Shown one piece after another: positions 39,901-47,953 of a stretch of DNA of 64,000 nt. Each line of letters opens with the position of its first letter. Position 1 is the first letter of the stretch. The notes under the pieces are model-generated. The model was not told where the DNA came from. It saw only the letters and a program-made list of their open reading frames with translations, and searched no databases. The translations under genes were made by a program, and so were the position numbers. The DNA lies in the NCBI GenBank assembly GCA_020629055.1, contig JAHDEB010000004.1, positions 1-64,000 on the forward strand, written 5' to 3'. The DNA comes from Chloroflexota bacterium. GTDB lineage: Bacteria; Chloroflexota; Anaerolineae; Promineifilales; Promineifilaceae.

Positions 39901-41578
39901 TCATGCGCCCGCTGAAGCGCAAAACTTCCCCGGTATCAAACAAGTCGACGGGGAAATGGTGATCCGCTTCCGGAATGAGGGATACAAAACGGCTGAAGAT
40001 GTCGAAATCACAGCTGATTTACCCCAATCGCTGATTGACTTTGGCAGCTTTAGCCGACTGAAATGTGACGGGTGCGACAAAGAACTTAATCTAGAAGAAG
40101 GATTAGGGACGTTTAAGATTGACCGTCTTAACCCCGGAGAATTTGGCGAAATCGTGCTAGGTTGGACCGGCTGTTTAACCTGTGTCCGGGGTGTCGAAGG
40201 TGCTCAGGCTATCGCGACCATTTCTGTGAAGAGCAAGGCTGATTTCCGGCTAAGCAACAACAATCACTTTTATGAAGCTTGGCCAGTAAAATCCCGGTTG
40301 GCGCCTCAAGTCAGCTTGGGCTGGCACGGTTGTTTAACATGCGTTCGATCAATTGAAGATGACACCATTCCAAGTGCGTACAATTTCATTTTTGAAACCA
40401 ACGATCCTGATGTAACCCACTTCCGCATGTATGTAGATGGAAATCAGGTCGGTGATGACATGGAAATGTGCGATGGCATCCCTTGCAAAGATTTAGGCTT
40501 TGTGATTGGTGATGGGATTCAGATGGGGTCATGGACATTCACTTATGTGAATAAAAATGGGAAGGAAAGCCCCCCATCCAAGCCGATTGATTTGAGCTGT
40601 ACCAACGACATCGTACGTGGGTCGCTTGTGTTTGAAAACGAAGCAACAGGCAAGCAACGAAGAATACCGGCCGAGGCCCATCAAACAGATATTTTGTTAA
40701 ACGAGTCTTATAAATACCTGCTTGAACCTGGTGCCAGCTACAAAGCCGCCATCATGTATTGCGGCGAGGATGAAAATCCAACTCTGTCGATTCAGCTTGG
40801 TGGTGAAACTTACAACTTCAGCACTCCTGTTGATGAAATTTATCAAGTTGTCGTGCAGGTTCCAAGTAAAGCCAAACGCGCCCCGTCGTCAATGATCGTA
40901 TCTGTTGAAAGCGATGGTACAACCTATGAAGATACGTTCACGGTTGAAGAACCAACCAGTGGCATGGTAAGTGATGCATTGACCGGTGAAGGTGTGAGTG
41001 GCGCACAAATGCTCATCTTAGCCGAGCAAGCGACCACTTTTGGCGGTGAAACAACGACTGTGATGGCCCCTTGGGATGGAAGCGCAACAGGTCAGAGCAA
41101 TCCGGTGACAACAACCGGGGACGGTGGTTATTCACTAACGATACCAAACGGAAAGTACCAACTCGTGGTGGTTGCTGATGGGTATCAAACATACCGCACA
41201 AGCGTCCTAGAAGTAACAGACGGACAAATCGCCAGCTCGATTAATTTGATCGAGGCACGACCTGCCCCATCGAATATCGATATCGGCATTGGCGAAAGCG
41301 GCTTCGAGCAGTCATTCATAGAAGTTGAAGCTGGATGGGTTGTGAAATTCATCAACACCGGCAGCGGCATGCATGGTGCAGTGAGTGATGAACTCGGTGA
41401 GTCGAGCGGGCTGATGGCACCGGGTGAAAGCTTCAAGATGGCGTTTGAAACGGCCGGGACATTTACGGTCATCGATCCTGCAAATAGCAACAGCACGTTG
41501 ACCGTTCAAGTAACCGGCTCGACCTCAGAACCAGGGGGAGATGGCACAACCGTATTCCTACCGATTCTGGTGCGATAA
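36911..41578 (+). CDS. Very large secreted multidomain protein (GEVED-like, CarboxypepD-regulatory-like and cupredoxin-like segments) with VFLPILVR tail
   Basis: ATG 36911 preceded by GGAGG (listed ORF starts 36848); signal peptide MKQKLVGLFSAVAIAAMSFWFFSGALA; GDAPSS...DDGVDL...NIWLDSDRDGRWG...GETEDYYF (GEVED-like); GEGVSGAQMLILAEQ...GDGGYSLTIPNGKYQLVVVADGYQ; C-terminal plastocyanin-like region. Confidence 0.88.
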   Translation: MKQKLVGLFSAVAIAAMSFWFFSGALAAPEAIDLSLKFSTSTVSIDNPELNANIVVERTEESGTPPFTVQFLLPQGMAVNGDESDILIEGVDDAKPSIDSDIITISGTDLGSGRLRMQVPLKFGGCPENANSCTLTGMLRVTDSDGKEASTSADIEGSNFKAIIADDLVVNVKPVEGESNEYRVQMIYERSEGTSTDNVILGYRGIPWKNISDPKIELKDAEGFTPEETKDGDGMQATGQIAEGGQVILGFNIGMPPCANGAEACTYTHQAYGSDANGNVVVWENEFNYTTPKDEIGELDLGILMIGEQLNRTVELKFSRDGGEGTLDGEIIMIIPETPIPLMPTNYKVQAVNGEVGEGKIDGRSIIWPVSTGADGTANFLLPVEIDPTKCEDPECKDFLLAQFKSAQTETIETKAEFTYSDKPDPPAGEEFKASLEIGTSQEINHPGDPIELNFLLEELSKKRAPGTYGFLLEVSGLIPTGKTQAEFTDAGPEKIIFSEKINGLKWEGEIGSGGQIDVKTLYKADSCSNGGSCSAGARLTILLPDGTEMVLKETILIEDDSGFDPDLVNFKAAVFSNGADRPEKIEDFDSLPFEAACMTQCDNILLGIKNNNEEKAEVWIVVEAASNIKLGPPDGYKLQVLSEDTETELTTYRMRVLAGDSLQVLGLTAQIDGVVEDDSQIPLSIDFCAQQVGSQTCLQEDENRAPDNLFLLYLIWRMRDFGDAPSSDNHFGVIMNAYGPGTAMARYPLARDPSILPAPPFQIKGPAHRLSNLFHLGAGVSPEFAIDRNWDADGSNNIEPSIGPDEHNLDLFDDGVDLTAISLPDQCNIDVEIPVEVTITPQIITFFTNNDADGLAHINIWLDSDRDGRWGNGPGLCFPASNDHEHIVIDHTFDPVALGVGTHSVIVTSPLINWPQAFGLPDEPAWMRVMLTAIESNKDAYSGAAIPYGDGRGEDFVYFAGETEDYYFVASDAVANADNGYDADMAIDVDLVRPGTHAPAEAQNFPGIKQVDGEMVIRFRNEGYKTAEDVEITADLPQSLIDFGSFSRLKCDGCDKELNLEEGLGTFKIDRLNPGEFGEIVLGWTGCLTCVRGVEGAQAIATISVKSKADFRLSNNNHFYEAWPVKSRLAPQVSLGWHGCLTCVRSIEDDTIPSAYNFIFETNDPDVTHFRMYVDGNQVGDDMEMCDGIPCKDLGFVIGDGIQMGSWTFTYVNKNGKESPPSKPIDLSCTNDIVRGSLVFENEATGKQRRIPAEAHQTDILLNESYKYLLEPGASYKAAIMYCGEDENPTLSIQLGGETYNFSTPVDEIYQVVVQVPSKAKRAPSSMIVSVESDGTTYEDTFTVEEPTSGMVSDALTGEGVSGAQMLILAEQATTFGGETTTVMAPWDGSATGQSNPVTTTGDGGYSLTIPNGKYQLVVVADGYQTYRTSVLEVTDGQIASSINLIEARPAPSNIDIGIGESGFEQSFIEVEAGWVVKFINTGSGMHGAVSDELGESSGLMAPGESFKMAFETAGTFTVIDPANSNSTLTVQVTGSTSEPGGDGTTVFLPILVR

Positions 41579-41633
41579 GTCACACCTCATCGATTTAGAT
41601 GTTTTTAAAACATCTCTGTTGATATTCAAACAG

Positions 41634-41666
41634 GGGTCAAGGTGTAATGCCTTGGCCCTTTTTATT
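41634..41666 (+). terminator. Rho-independent terminator
   Basis: GGGTCAAGG-TGTAATG-CCTTGGCCC-TTTTTATTT. Confidence 0.8.
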
Positions 41667-41954
41667 TGCTCATTTTCTACGCTCTAAACAAGAAAAGTCT
41701 AAATGAACTCTGGAAGCTACTTGATTTTCAAAGACTTTTCTTGTCTTTGGCGAGAATGCGCGTAACACCAATTATTAAAACTTAGGCTTCGAACGAATGT
41801 AAGCGAAACACCGCTCCTCCCCAACCAAACCATATTGCGTAAATCCTTTTTGTTTGGCAACTTCGCAAATAAACAGGAGGCGTCACATTGACAGACTTCT
41901 CTGATTCGGTACCATTCGAACCTCAACCACAACGGCCTGCAGTAGGAGAAAAGG

Positions 41955-43100
41955 ATGGAATATCAACCGCTTGCTGACGTTCGCAAAAGCCTGCGTGTCA
42001 AATGGTATCGATGCCCGATCGATTTTAAAGAGCTAAAAGAACTATCTAAACGAAGTGATGCACAAGGTTGGTTTCAAGCTGGTGGCCATCTGGCCCTGTT
42101 TGCAGTGACGGGAACCTTGGTTTACACCTTTTGGGCACAGCAAAACTGGATTCTATGCGCCATTTCTCTCTTTCTCCATGGCACCATTGCCAGCTTTTTT
42201 GTCGGTGTGGCTCCCCATGAATTGGGGCATGGGACGGTGTTTAACACCAAATGGCTCAACACCGTCTTTCTTTATTTGTTTAGCTTTTTAAGCTGGTGGG
42301 ATCCGTTTGACTATGCTAGCAGCCATACCTATCACCATCGTTACACCCTACACCCGGAAGGGGACCGGGAAAATCTGCTCCCCCTTGAACCGACGCTGGC
42401 TTCCACTTTTATGTTGCAGATGTTTACGATTAATCTGCTGACACAGCGCGGCCGGGTATTTGGAAAAGGAGGACTGCTATCAACAATTGCGGTCACCTTC
42501 TTGGGGGCATTTGGCATTGTCGGTGATCCGGAAACGCCGATCAACGAATGGTTACACGCGCTACATGCGGACCAGCCGGATGAGCATCGCAAGTCGATTT
42601 GGTGGTCGCGCATCTTGCTGCTGGGGCATGGGGCGATCACGGCCGCCGCCATCTGGTCCGGTCAGTGGGTCTGGATTTTGATTTTGCCCGTTGCACCGTT
42701 TATCGCCAACTGGTATGCCTATTTTGTGGGGCTAACGCAGCATTGTGGCCTGCGTGAAGAGCTGCCGGACTTTCGCAAAAACACCCGGTCGATCAAGCTA
42801 AATCCCCTTGGCTCCTTTTTATATTGGCGTATGAACTGGCACATCGAGCACCATATGTTTGCGGGAGTCCCCTGCTACAATTTGAAGAAACTACACGAGG
42901 CGGTCGCACACGATATGCCTGAGCCACGCACATTGCGCGAAGCGTGGCAAGAAATGCGAGACACATGGCAAAAGCAGCAAACTGATCCTGACTATTATTT
43001 TGACACCCCGCTGCCTGCAACAGCCAAAAGTGAGCGGGAGGATACTCCGCCCGACTTAGAAGGATCTATCGGAGATTTAGCCCCTAAAGGGTTAAGATAA
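41955..43100 (+). CDS. Fatty acid desaturase family protein
   Basis: Histidine boxes HELGHGTVF, SSHTYHHRY, NWHIEHHMFAGVPCYNLKKLH; hydrophobic segments. Confidence 0.92.
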   Translation: MEYQPLADVRKSLRVKWYRCPIDFKELKELSKRSDAQGWFQAGGHLALFAVTGTLVYTFWAQQNWILCAISLFLHGTIASFFVGVAPHELGHGTVFNTKWLNTVFLYLFSFLSWWDPFDYASSHTYHHRYTLHPEGDRENLLPLEPTLASTFMLQMFTINLLTQRGRVFGKGGLLSTIAVTFLGAFGIVGDPETPINEWLHALHADQPDEHRKSIWWSRILLLGHGAITAAAIWSGQWVWILILPVAPFIANWYAYFVGLTQHCGLREELPDFRKNTRSIKLNPLGSFLYWRMNWHIEHHMFAGVPCYNLKKLHEAVAHDMPEPRTLREAWQEMRDTWQKQQTDPDYYFDTPLPATAKSEREDTPPDLEGSIGDLAPKGLR

Positions 43101-43127
43101 AAAACCCCCAATTCTAAGGAAATAAAA

Positions 43128-43538
43128 ATGACAATCAATTTAAAACAAGTAGATGGTGTCGATATTCAGCCAAAACACAAAGGGAGCTGCCATTGTGGCA
43201 CCGTGCAGTTTGAACTGGATTTGCCTGATGGTTTGATTAATGTGCGACGCTGCGACTGTTCAATGTGCAGACGCAGGGGTGCGATTGCGGCATCGGTGCC
43301 ATTGGCTGGAATCAAAATTCTGTCGGGCGAGGAAGCTTTAACCCTCTATCAATTTAACACCAAAACGGCCAAACATTATTTTTGCAGCAACTGCGGCATT
43401 TATACCCATCATCAACGACGGTCTAACCCGACCCAATACGGATTTAACGTCGCCTGCCTTGAGGGAATTAACCCATTAACAATTGAAGGCATCCCGGTCA
43501 ATGACGGAGTTAATCATCCTTCGGACCACAAAAAATAA
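43128..43538 (+). CDS. GFA (glutathione-dependent formaldehyde-activating enzyme-like) family protein
   Basis: KGSCHCGTVQFELDLPDG, RRCDCSMCRRRGAIAASVP, KHYFCSNCGIYTHHQRRSNP. Confidence 0.92.
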   Translation: MTINLKQVDGVDIQPKHKGSCHCGTVQFELDLPDGLINVRRCDCSMCRRRGAIAASVPLAGIKILSGEEALTLYQFNTKTAKHYFCSNCGIYTHHQRRSNPTQYGFNVACLEGINPLTIEGIPVNDGVNHPSDHKK

Positions 43539-43552
43539 TTTTAGGAGACAAA

Positions 43553-44608
43553 ATGGATAAAGCTAAACTTCGGGCATGTGCAGACCGTGCGTATCGGGAT
43601 GCCGCTGGGGCAACAACAAGCGGGCTTCTGTATCTTGGTGTACGTACCGGATTATTTAATACAATGGCGGATAAAGGAGCGATGTCGGTAGAGGATGTGG
43701 TGAGTGCCAGTGAGTTAAACCACAGGTATGTTCAAGAATGGCTACACGGCATGGTCGCGGCCGAATATCTCGACTACGACCCTGAAGCAAACACCTTTGA
43801 GCTTCCGCCGGAACATGCGTATCTATTCGCCTCAGAAGATACAGATCATTACGTGGGTGGTATTTTTCATGGGATGCCCGGCTTGCTACAAGCGGCTCCG
43901 GCGGTTGTGGAAGCATTTCACCACGGTGGTGGACTGCCATACAATGAGTTTCATCATGAAGTGCATGAATCTGTTGATCTGATGAACCGGGGCATTTATG
44001 AAAAACGTCTGTGTGAGGATTGGTTACCCGCTGTACCAGGGTTGGTTGACAAATTGTCGGCCGGTGGGACCGGGCTCGACTTGGGGTGCGGTGCAGGGAC
44101 AGTGACGATTACGCTCGCCAAGGCGTTCCCAGCGGGAAGTTTCTCAGGTGTTGATCTGCATCCCCCCTCAATCGCAACGGCCAGGGCTGCGGCGCAGGTC
44201 GCGGGAGTTGCAGATCAAACGATGTTCTTCACAGATCCAATCGAAACTTTACCCAGCGACCAACGCTTCGACCTGATCACCGCCTTTGATTGTGTCCATG
44301 ATTTAGCAGATCCGGCCGCAGTTCTTAAATCGGTTCATCAACGGCTCAAGCCAGGCGGCACATTCTTGGTGCTAGAAATACGTTCTGGAGACAATTTAGA
44401 AGACAACATTCATCCGATCGGCGCCATGTTCTACGGATTCAGCATGTTTCATTGCATGACTCAGTCTCTGGCCCAAGGCGGCCCTGGGTTAGGCTCTTGT
44501 CTTGGCCCTGCGCGGACCGAAGCGCTGATGCAAGAGGCGGGGTTCACCCGCTTTGAGCCGATCAAAATACGCGGCCCTTTCAATCTTCTTTATGCGGTTG
44601 GTCATTAA
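43553..44608 (+). CDS. Class I SAM-dependent methyltransferase with N-terminal winged-helix
   Basis: GTGLDLGCGAGTVTITLAKAFPAGSFSGVDLHPPSI; LKPGGTFLVLEIRSGDN. Confidence 0.9.
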   Translation: MDKAKLRACADRAYRDAAGATTSGLLYLGVRTGLFNTMADKGAMSVEDVVSASELNHRYVQEWLHGMVAAEYLDYDPEANTFELPPEHAYLFASEDTDHYVGGIFHGMPGLLQAAPAVVEAFHHGGGLPYNEFHHEVHESVDLMNRGIYEKRLCEDWLPAVPGLVDKLSAGGTGLDLGCGAGTVTITLAKAFPAGSFSGVDLHPPSIATARAAAQVAGVADQTMFFTDPIETLPSDQRFDLITAFDCVHDLADPAAVLKSVHQRLKPGGTFLVLEIRSGDNLEDNIHPIGAMFYGFSMFHCMTQSLAQGGPGLGSCLGPARTEALMQEAGFTRFEPIKIRGPFNLLYAVGH

Positions 44609-44611
44609 ATT

Positions 44612-45817
44612 CTAGCCCGAATCCCCCCAAATATCGGTTGGTTCTGATGCTGCTGTTTCGGCCGCGCTTTTGGCTAGGGGCAACATCGTTTCAAATTTGT
44701 ATGTCTGTTTCGCGTCTTCAAGCTGGGCCGCAATCTCAGACTCGCTCATATCAAAGTGAGCGGCCAACAAATCGAACTGTGATTTCCCACCTTCTATCGC
44801 TTTTGTCCAATCTGGAATGTTGAGCTGATCAACAAACAGGCTCAGGGCAGCCCCGGTTGAATAAAATCGGCCGAAGGCCAATGAATCACGTACATTGCTT
44901 TGTGGCACCGGTTCTAAAGCGGTTTCAAACGTTGATAGATTGGTGGTGCCATATTCAGCCAAGCTCCCTAAAGTGTGCTCAATATAGCGTGCAGAGCCTT
45001 CCATTTGCTCTTGCGGCAAATCTAAAAGCCGAACCGCGTCCCAACGGTTTATGCGTGTTTGTCGGATGGCTACAATTTGTTTTATCGCCCCTTCTCTGGC
45101 AGCCGGATCTTCTGCCTGCAGGGCCGCTTTAATCGCCGCGTCTTCAAGCATGATCAAAGCGATATGATCGGCTTCAAGTGGATACCCGGCCGTGTCTTGT
45201 CCATTGCTGGGGGCCTCTCTCCAACTATCTTGAGCATCATGGAGCCCCTCATGCGCCACAAACAATGACCAGTCGAATGTGATTGGGGATGAGAATTCAT
45301 CAATCTCAGCTGTTGTATATTTCATGACATAGGTTTCAACACCGTCAATAACTGCATTAAAGTCAAAATTCGGAACGTCGGCAATGGCAGTTGCATTCGG
45401 AATCTTGTCAAAACGATAAACCTTCGGCAAATTCAACTCGGCCGCGAGAAGTATCGATTGAGCATCAGCCATATTCTCGGCGTTTGGATGATTCAACAGA
45501 TACGCATATTGATCACCTTCACCGTTTGTACGAACCAACATCAATGACATCTGATCCAACCGATAATCTTCGTTCCAAATATCTGCGCTTCTTTCTCTAA
45601 AAAGCGCAAACGTTTTGGAAAGTTGTTGAAACATTTGACCGTCGATCTCATCAAGCTGACCATTGGCGGGCTCAGCTACCATTTCGGCTGAACTCCCGGC
45701 CGGTTTCACAGCCGCAACCGGCGCTTCTGGCGCTGATCGAGCCGGCTGGCAGGCCGACAAGATCAGAACCAAAAGTGAAAAAATAAAGCTATAAATAAAA
45801 TAATTCCGAACCTTCAT
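44612..45817 (-). CDS. Putative lipoprotein of unknown function
   Basis: MKVRNYFIYSFIFSLLVLILSACQPARS lipobox; LFVAHEGLHDAQDSW motif. Confidence 0.75.
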   Translation of the reverse strand: MKVRNYFIYSFIFSLLVLILSACQPARSAPEAPVAAVKPAGSSAEMVAEPANGQLDEIDGQMFQQLSKTFALFRERSADIWNEDYRLDQMSLMLVRTNGEGDQYAYLLNHPNAENMADAQSILLAAELNLPKVYRFDKIPNATAIADVPNFDFNAVIDGVETYVMKYTTAEIDEFSSPITFDWSLFVAHEGLHDAQDSWREAPSNGQDTAGYPLEADHIALIMLEDAAIKAALQAEDPAAREGAIKQIVAIRQTRINRWDAVRLLDLPQEQMEGSARYIEHTLGSLAEYGTTNLSTFETALEPVPQSNVRDSLAFGRFYSTGAALSLFVDQLNIPDWTKAIEGGKSQFDLLAAHFDMSESEIAAQLEDAKQTYKFETMLPLAKSAAETAASEPTDIWGDSG

Positions 45818-45968
45818 AATCGTTTTCCTTCTAACTTACCTTTGTCAAAAATAATCTTGTGGTCGCGGATATTGATAAAGGCGACCGCAGAAATGAATTG
45901 GTTTGATTGTTAGAAGGAGAATAAAACGATATTGTGGCAGAATTATGGCAATTGACGGAGGATAAAAA

Positions 45969-46355
45969 ATGAAGAAAAAAGTAGTTGTCCCAGAAAATTT
46001 TAAGGGAACGTACGAAAAATGGCACTACGCTTTGGCGGTTGAAAGCGGCGGCTTTCTTTTTGTATCCGGCTGCACCGGTACTCGCAGAGACGGCACTAAC
46101 TCGGATGATCCGAAAGAACAGTTCGAGCAGGCGTTTTTAAACGTCAAGGCGGCCCTAGATGAGGCAGAGCTAACCTTCGATGATGTCGTCGACATGATCA
46201 CCTACCATGTTGGCCTTCAAGGACACCTAAATGATTTTAAAGAAATCAAAGATCGGTTTATCAAAGAACCCTATCCGGCGTGGACGGCCGTTGGGGTAAC
46301 TGAACTTGCTGTACCCGGTGCGATCATCGAGGTAAAAGTGACGGCGAAACGATAA
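45969..46355 (+). CDS. RidA family protein (second copy)
   Basis: YALAVESGGFLFVSGCTGTRRDGTNSDDPKEQFEQAFLNVKAALDEAELTFDDVVDMITYHVG; RBS ggagg upstream. Confidence 0.9.
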   Translation: MKKKVVVPENFKGTYEKWHYALAVESGGFLFVSGCTGTRRDGTNSDDPKEQFEQAFLNVKAALDEAELTFDDVVDMITYHVGLQGHLNDFKEIKDRFIKEPYPAWTAVGVTELAVPGAIIEVKVTAKR

Positions 46356-46438
46356 TGGATATCGATTCAATTCTCTGACCCAGATCGGAATCTGGTTGAA
46401 ATCAGCAACAAAATTTAAACAACCAACAAAAGGTAAAA

Positions 46439-46831
46439 ATGATTAGCAACAATGAATTATTTGAGCAGGCGAAGGCGCTCTCGAATGAAAAACAATTAAC
46501 GGCCGAAGCTGTGCTCGGGTATGTGGGTGCAGCATTGTTAACAGAGACGGGCGTTGTGTATACCGGCATGAGCTTTTCGGGGGCATGTGGCATCGGCTAT
46601 TGTGGCGAAACAGGTGCGATTCTTGAAATGCTAAAGAATGGCGAATCGAAAATAAAAAAGATCGTAGCGGTTAGTAACGATTACAAATGTATGCCTCCAT
46701 GCGGAAGATGCAGGGAAATGATGTATCAGGCTGATCGTGAAAATTTAAACACCGAGATTATTCTAGGCAACGACAAGGTTATTACCCTGAAGGAATTATT
46801 GCCCGAAAGATGGCAAGAGCTGTGGGAATAG
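46439..46831 (+). CDS. Cytidine deaminase-like protein (blasticidin-S deaminase-like)
   Basis: Zinc motifs CGETGAILEM and PPCGRCREMMYQ. Confidence 0.85.
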   Translation: MISNNELFEQAKALSNEKQLTAEAVLGYVGAALLTETGVVYTGMSFSGACGIGYCGETGAILEMLKNGESKIKKIVAVSNDYKCMPPCGRCREMMYQADRENLNTEIILGNDKVITLKELLPERWQELWE

Positions 46832-46863
46832 ACTAGGCAAGAATAGTTCATGGTTAGATAAAA

Positions 46864-47943
46864 ATGCAAAAGGGAAAAATCATCCTCATCAACGGAGCGT
46901 CGAGCGCCGGAAAATCAACGCTGGCAGCGGCCGTGCGCGACCAGCTGCCAGAACCTTTTTTGCGCTTTTCATTTGATCTTTTTATCGATTCCTACGCCCT
47001 ACCAAAAGTTGAAAGATCAGAGTGGCAACGGATCCGTCCGGCCGTCTTTGCAGGGTACCATCGCTGCTGGCCCGCCTTAGCCGGTGCAGGAAACAACTTG
47101 GTCATCGACCACATCATCGAAGAACAAGAATGGCGAGATGATTTACTTGATTTATTAACCGGCTTCGACGTCTTCTGCGTGGGGCTGCACTGTTCGCTTG
47201 AGGAGTTGGAGCGACGTGAACTAGCCCGAGGAGATCGTGGCGCTGGGGATGCGCGCAGGGATCTTGAAATCGTTCACAAATATATGAGCTATGATTTAGA
47301 GCTAAACAGTGAGGATCCTTTGGAACACAATAGGAACTCTTTAATTAAAGCATGGCAAAAGCGATCCGCCCCTAGCGCGTTTAACAAAATGGCAGCCACG
47401 GCGTTTTTAACCCCAATAAAAGGACCCCATATGATACCAATTTCAACCAGCAGATTGATTTTCAAAGAAGCCAAGACGACCGATGCCCCCTTTTTCCTCG
47501 AGTTAATGAATGAACCAGGGTGGCTTAAGTACATCGCACAACACAACATCCAGTCAACCGAAAAGGCGATCGAGTATATCGAGACAAAAATCATGGCAGC
47601 TTATGCTGCGCATGGCTCTGGGCTATGGCTAATTGCCTTAAAAACAACCGGCCGACCGATTGGGATCTGTGGCTTTGTAAATCGGGATCAGCTAGACCAT
47701 GCTGATATCGGTTTCGCCTTTCTTGAGGCGTTTGGTGGTCAGGGGTATGCGTTTGAAGCGGCTGAAGGGGCCCTTAGCTTTGCCAAATCCCACTTGAACG
47801 ATGCCAATATCTTGGCGATTGTTTCGCCTGCAAATCACAGGTCCATCAGATTGCTAGAAAAACTAGGATTTACGCTTAAATCTGACTTCTTCTATCCCGA
47901 CTCGTATGAAAAACTGTATTTGTTTTCAATAAAAAATAGTTAG
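46864..47943 (+). CDS. Fusion of chloramphenicol phosphotransferase-like kinase and GNAT acetyltransferase
   Basis: N-term GKIILINGASSAGKSTLAAAVRDQL...LRFSFDLFIDS; C-term ISTSRLIFKEAKTTDAPFFLELMNEPGWLKYI...GICGFVNRDQLDHADIGFAFLEAFGGQGYAFEA. Confidence 0.85.
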   Translation: MQKGKIILINGASSAGKSTLAAAVRDQLPEPFLRFSFDLFIDSYALPKVERSEWQRIRPAVFAGYHRCWPALAGAGNNLVIDHIIEEQEWRDDLLDLLTGFDVFCVGLHCSLEELERRELARGDRGAGDARRDLEIVHKYMSYDLELNSEDPLEHNRNSLIKAWQKRSAPSAFNKMAATAFLTPIKGPHMIPISTSRLIFKEAKTTDAPFFLELMNEPGWLKYIAQHNIQSTEKAIEYIETKIMAAYAAHGSGLWLIALKTTGRPIGICGFVNRDQLDHADIGFAFLEAFGGQGYAFEAAEGALSFAKSHLNDANILAIVSPANHRSIRLLEKLGFTLKSDFFYPDSYEKLYLFSIKNS

Positions 47944-47953
47944 ACCAAACCCT

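Noticed and set aside
45969-46355. RidA next to deaminase and CPT-GNAT as a toxin-antitoxin or defence island
   Set aside because: RidA proteins are common metabolic enzymes; no toxin, nuclease or restriction gene is adjacent.
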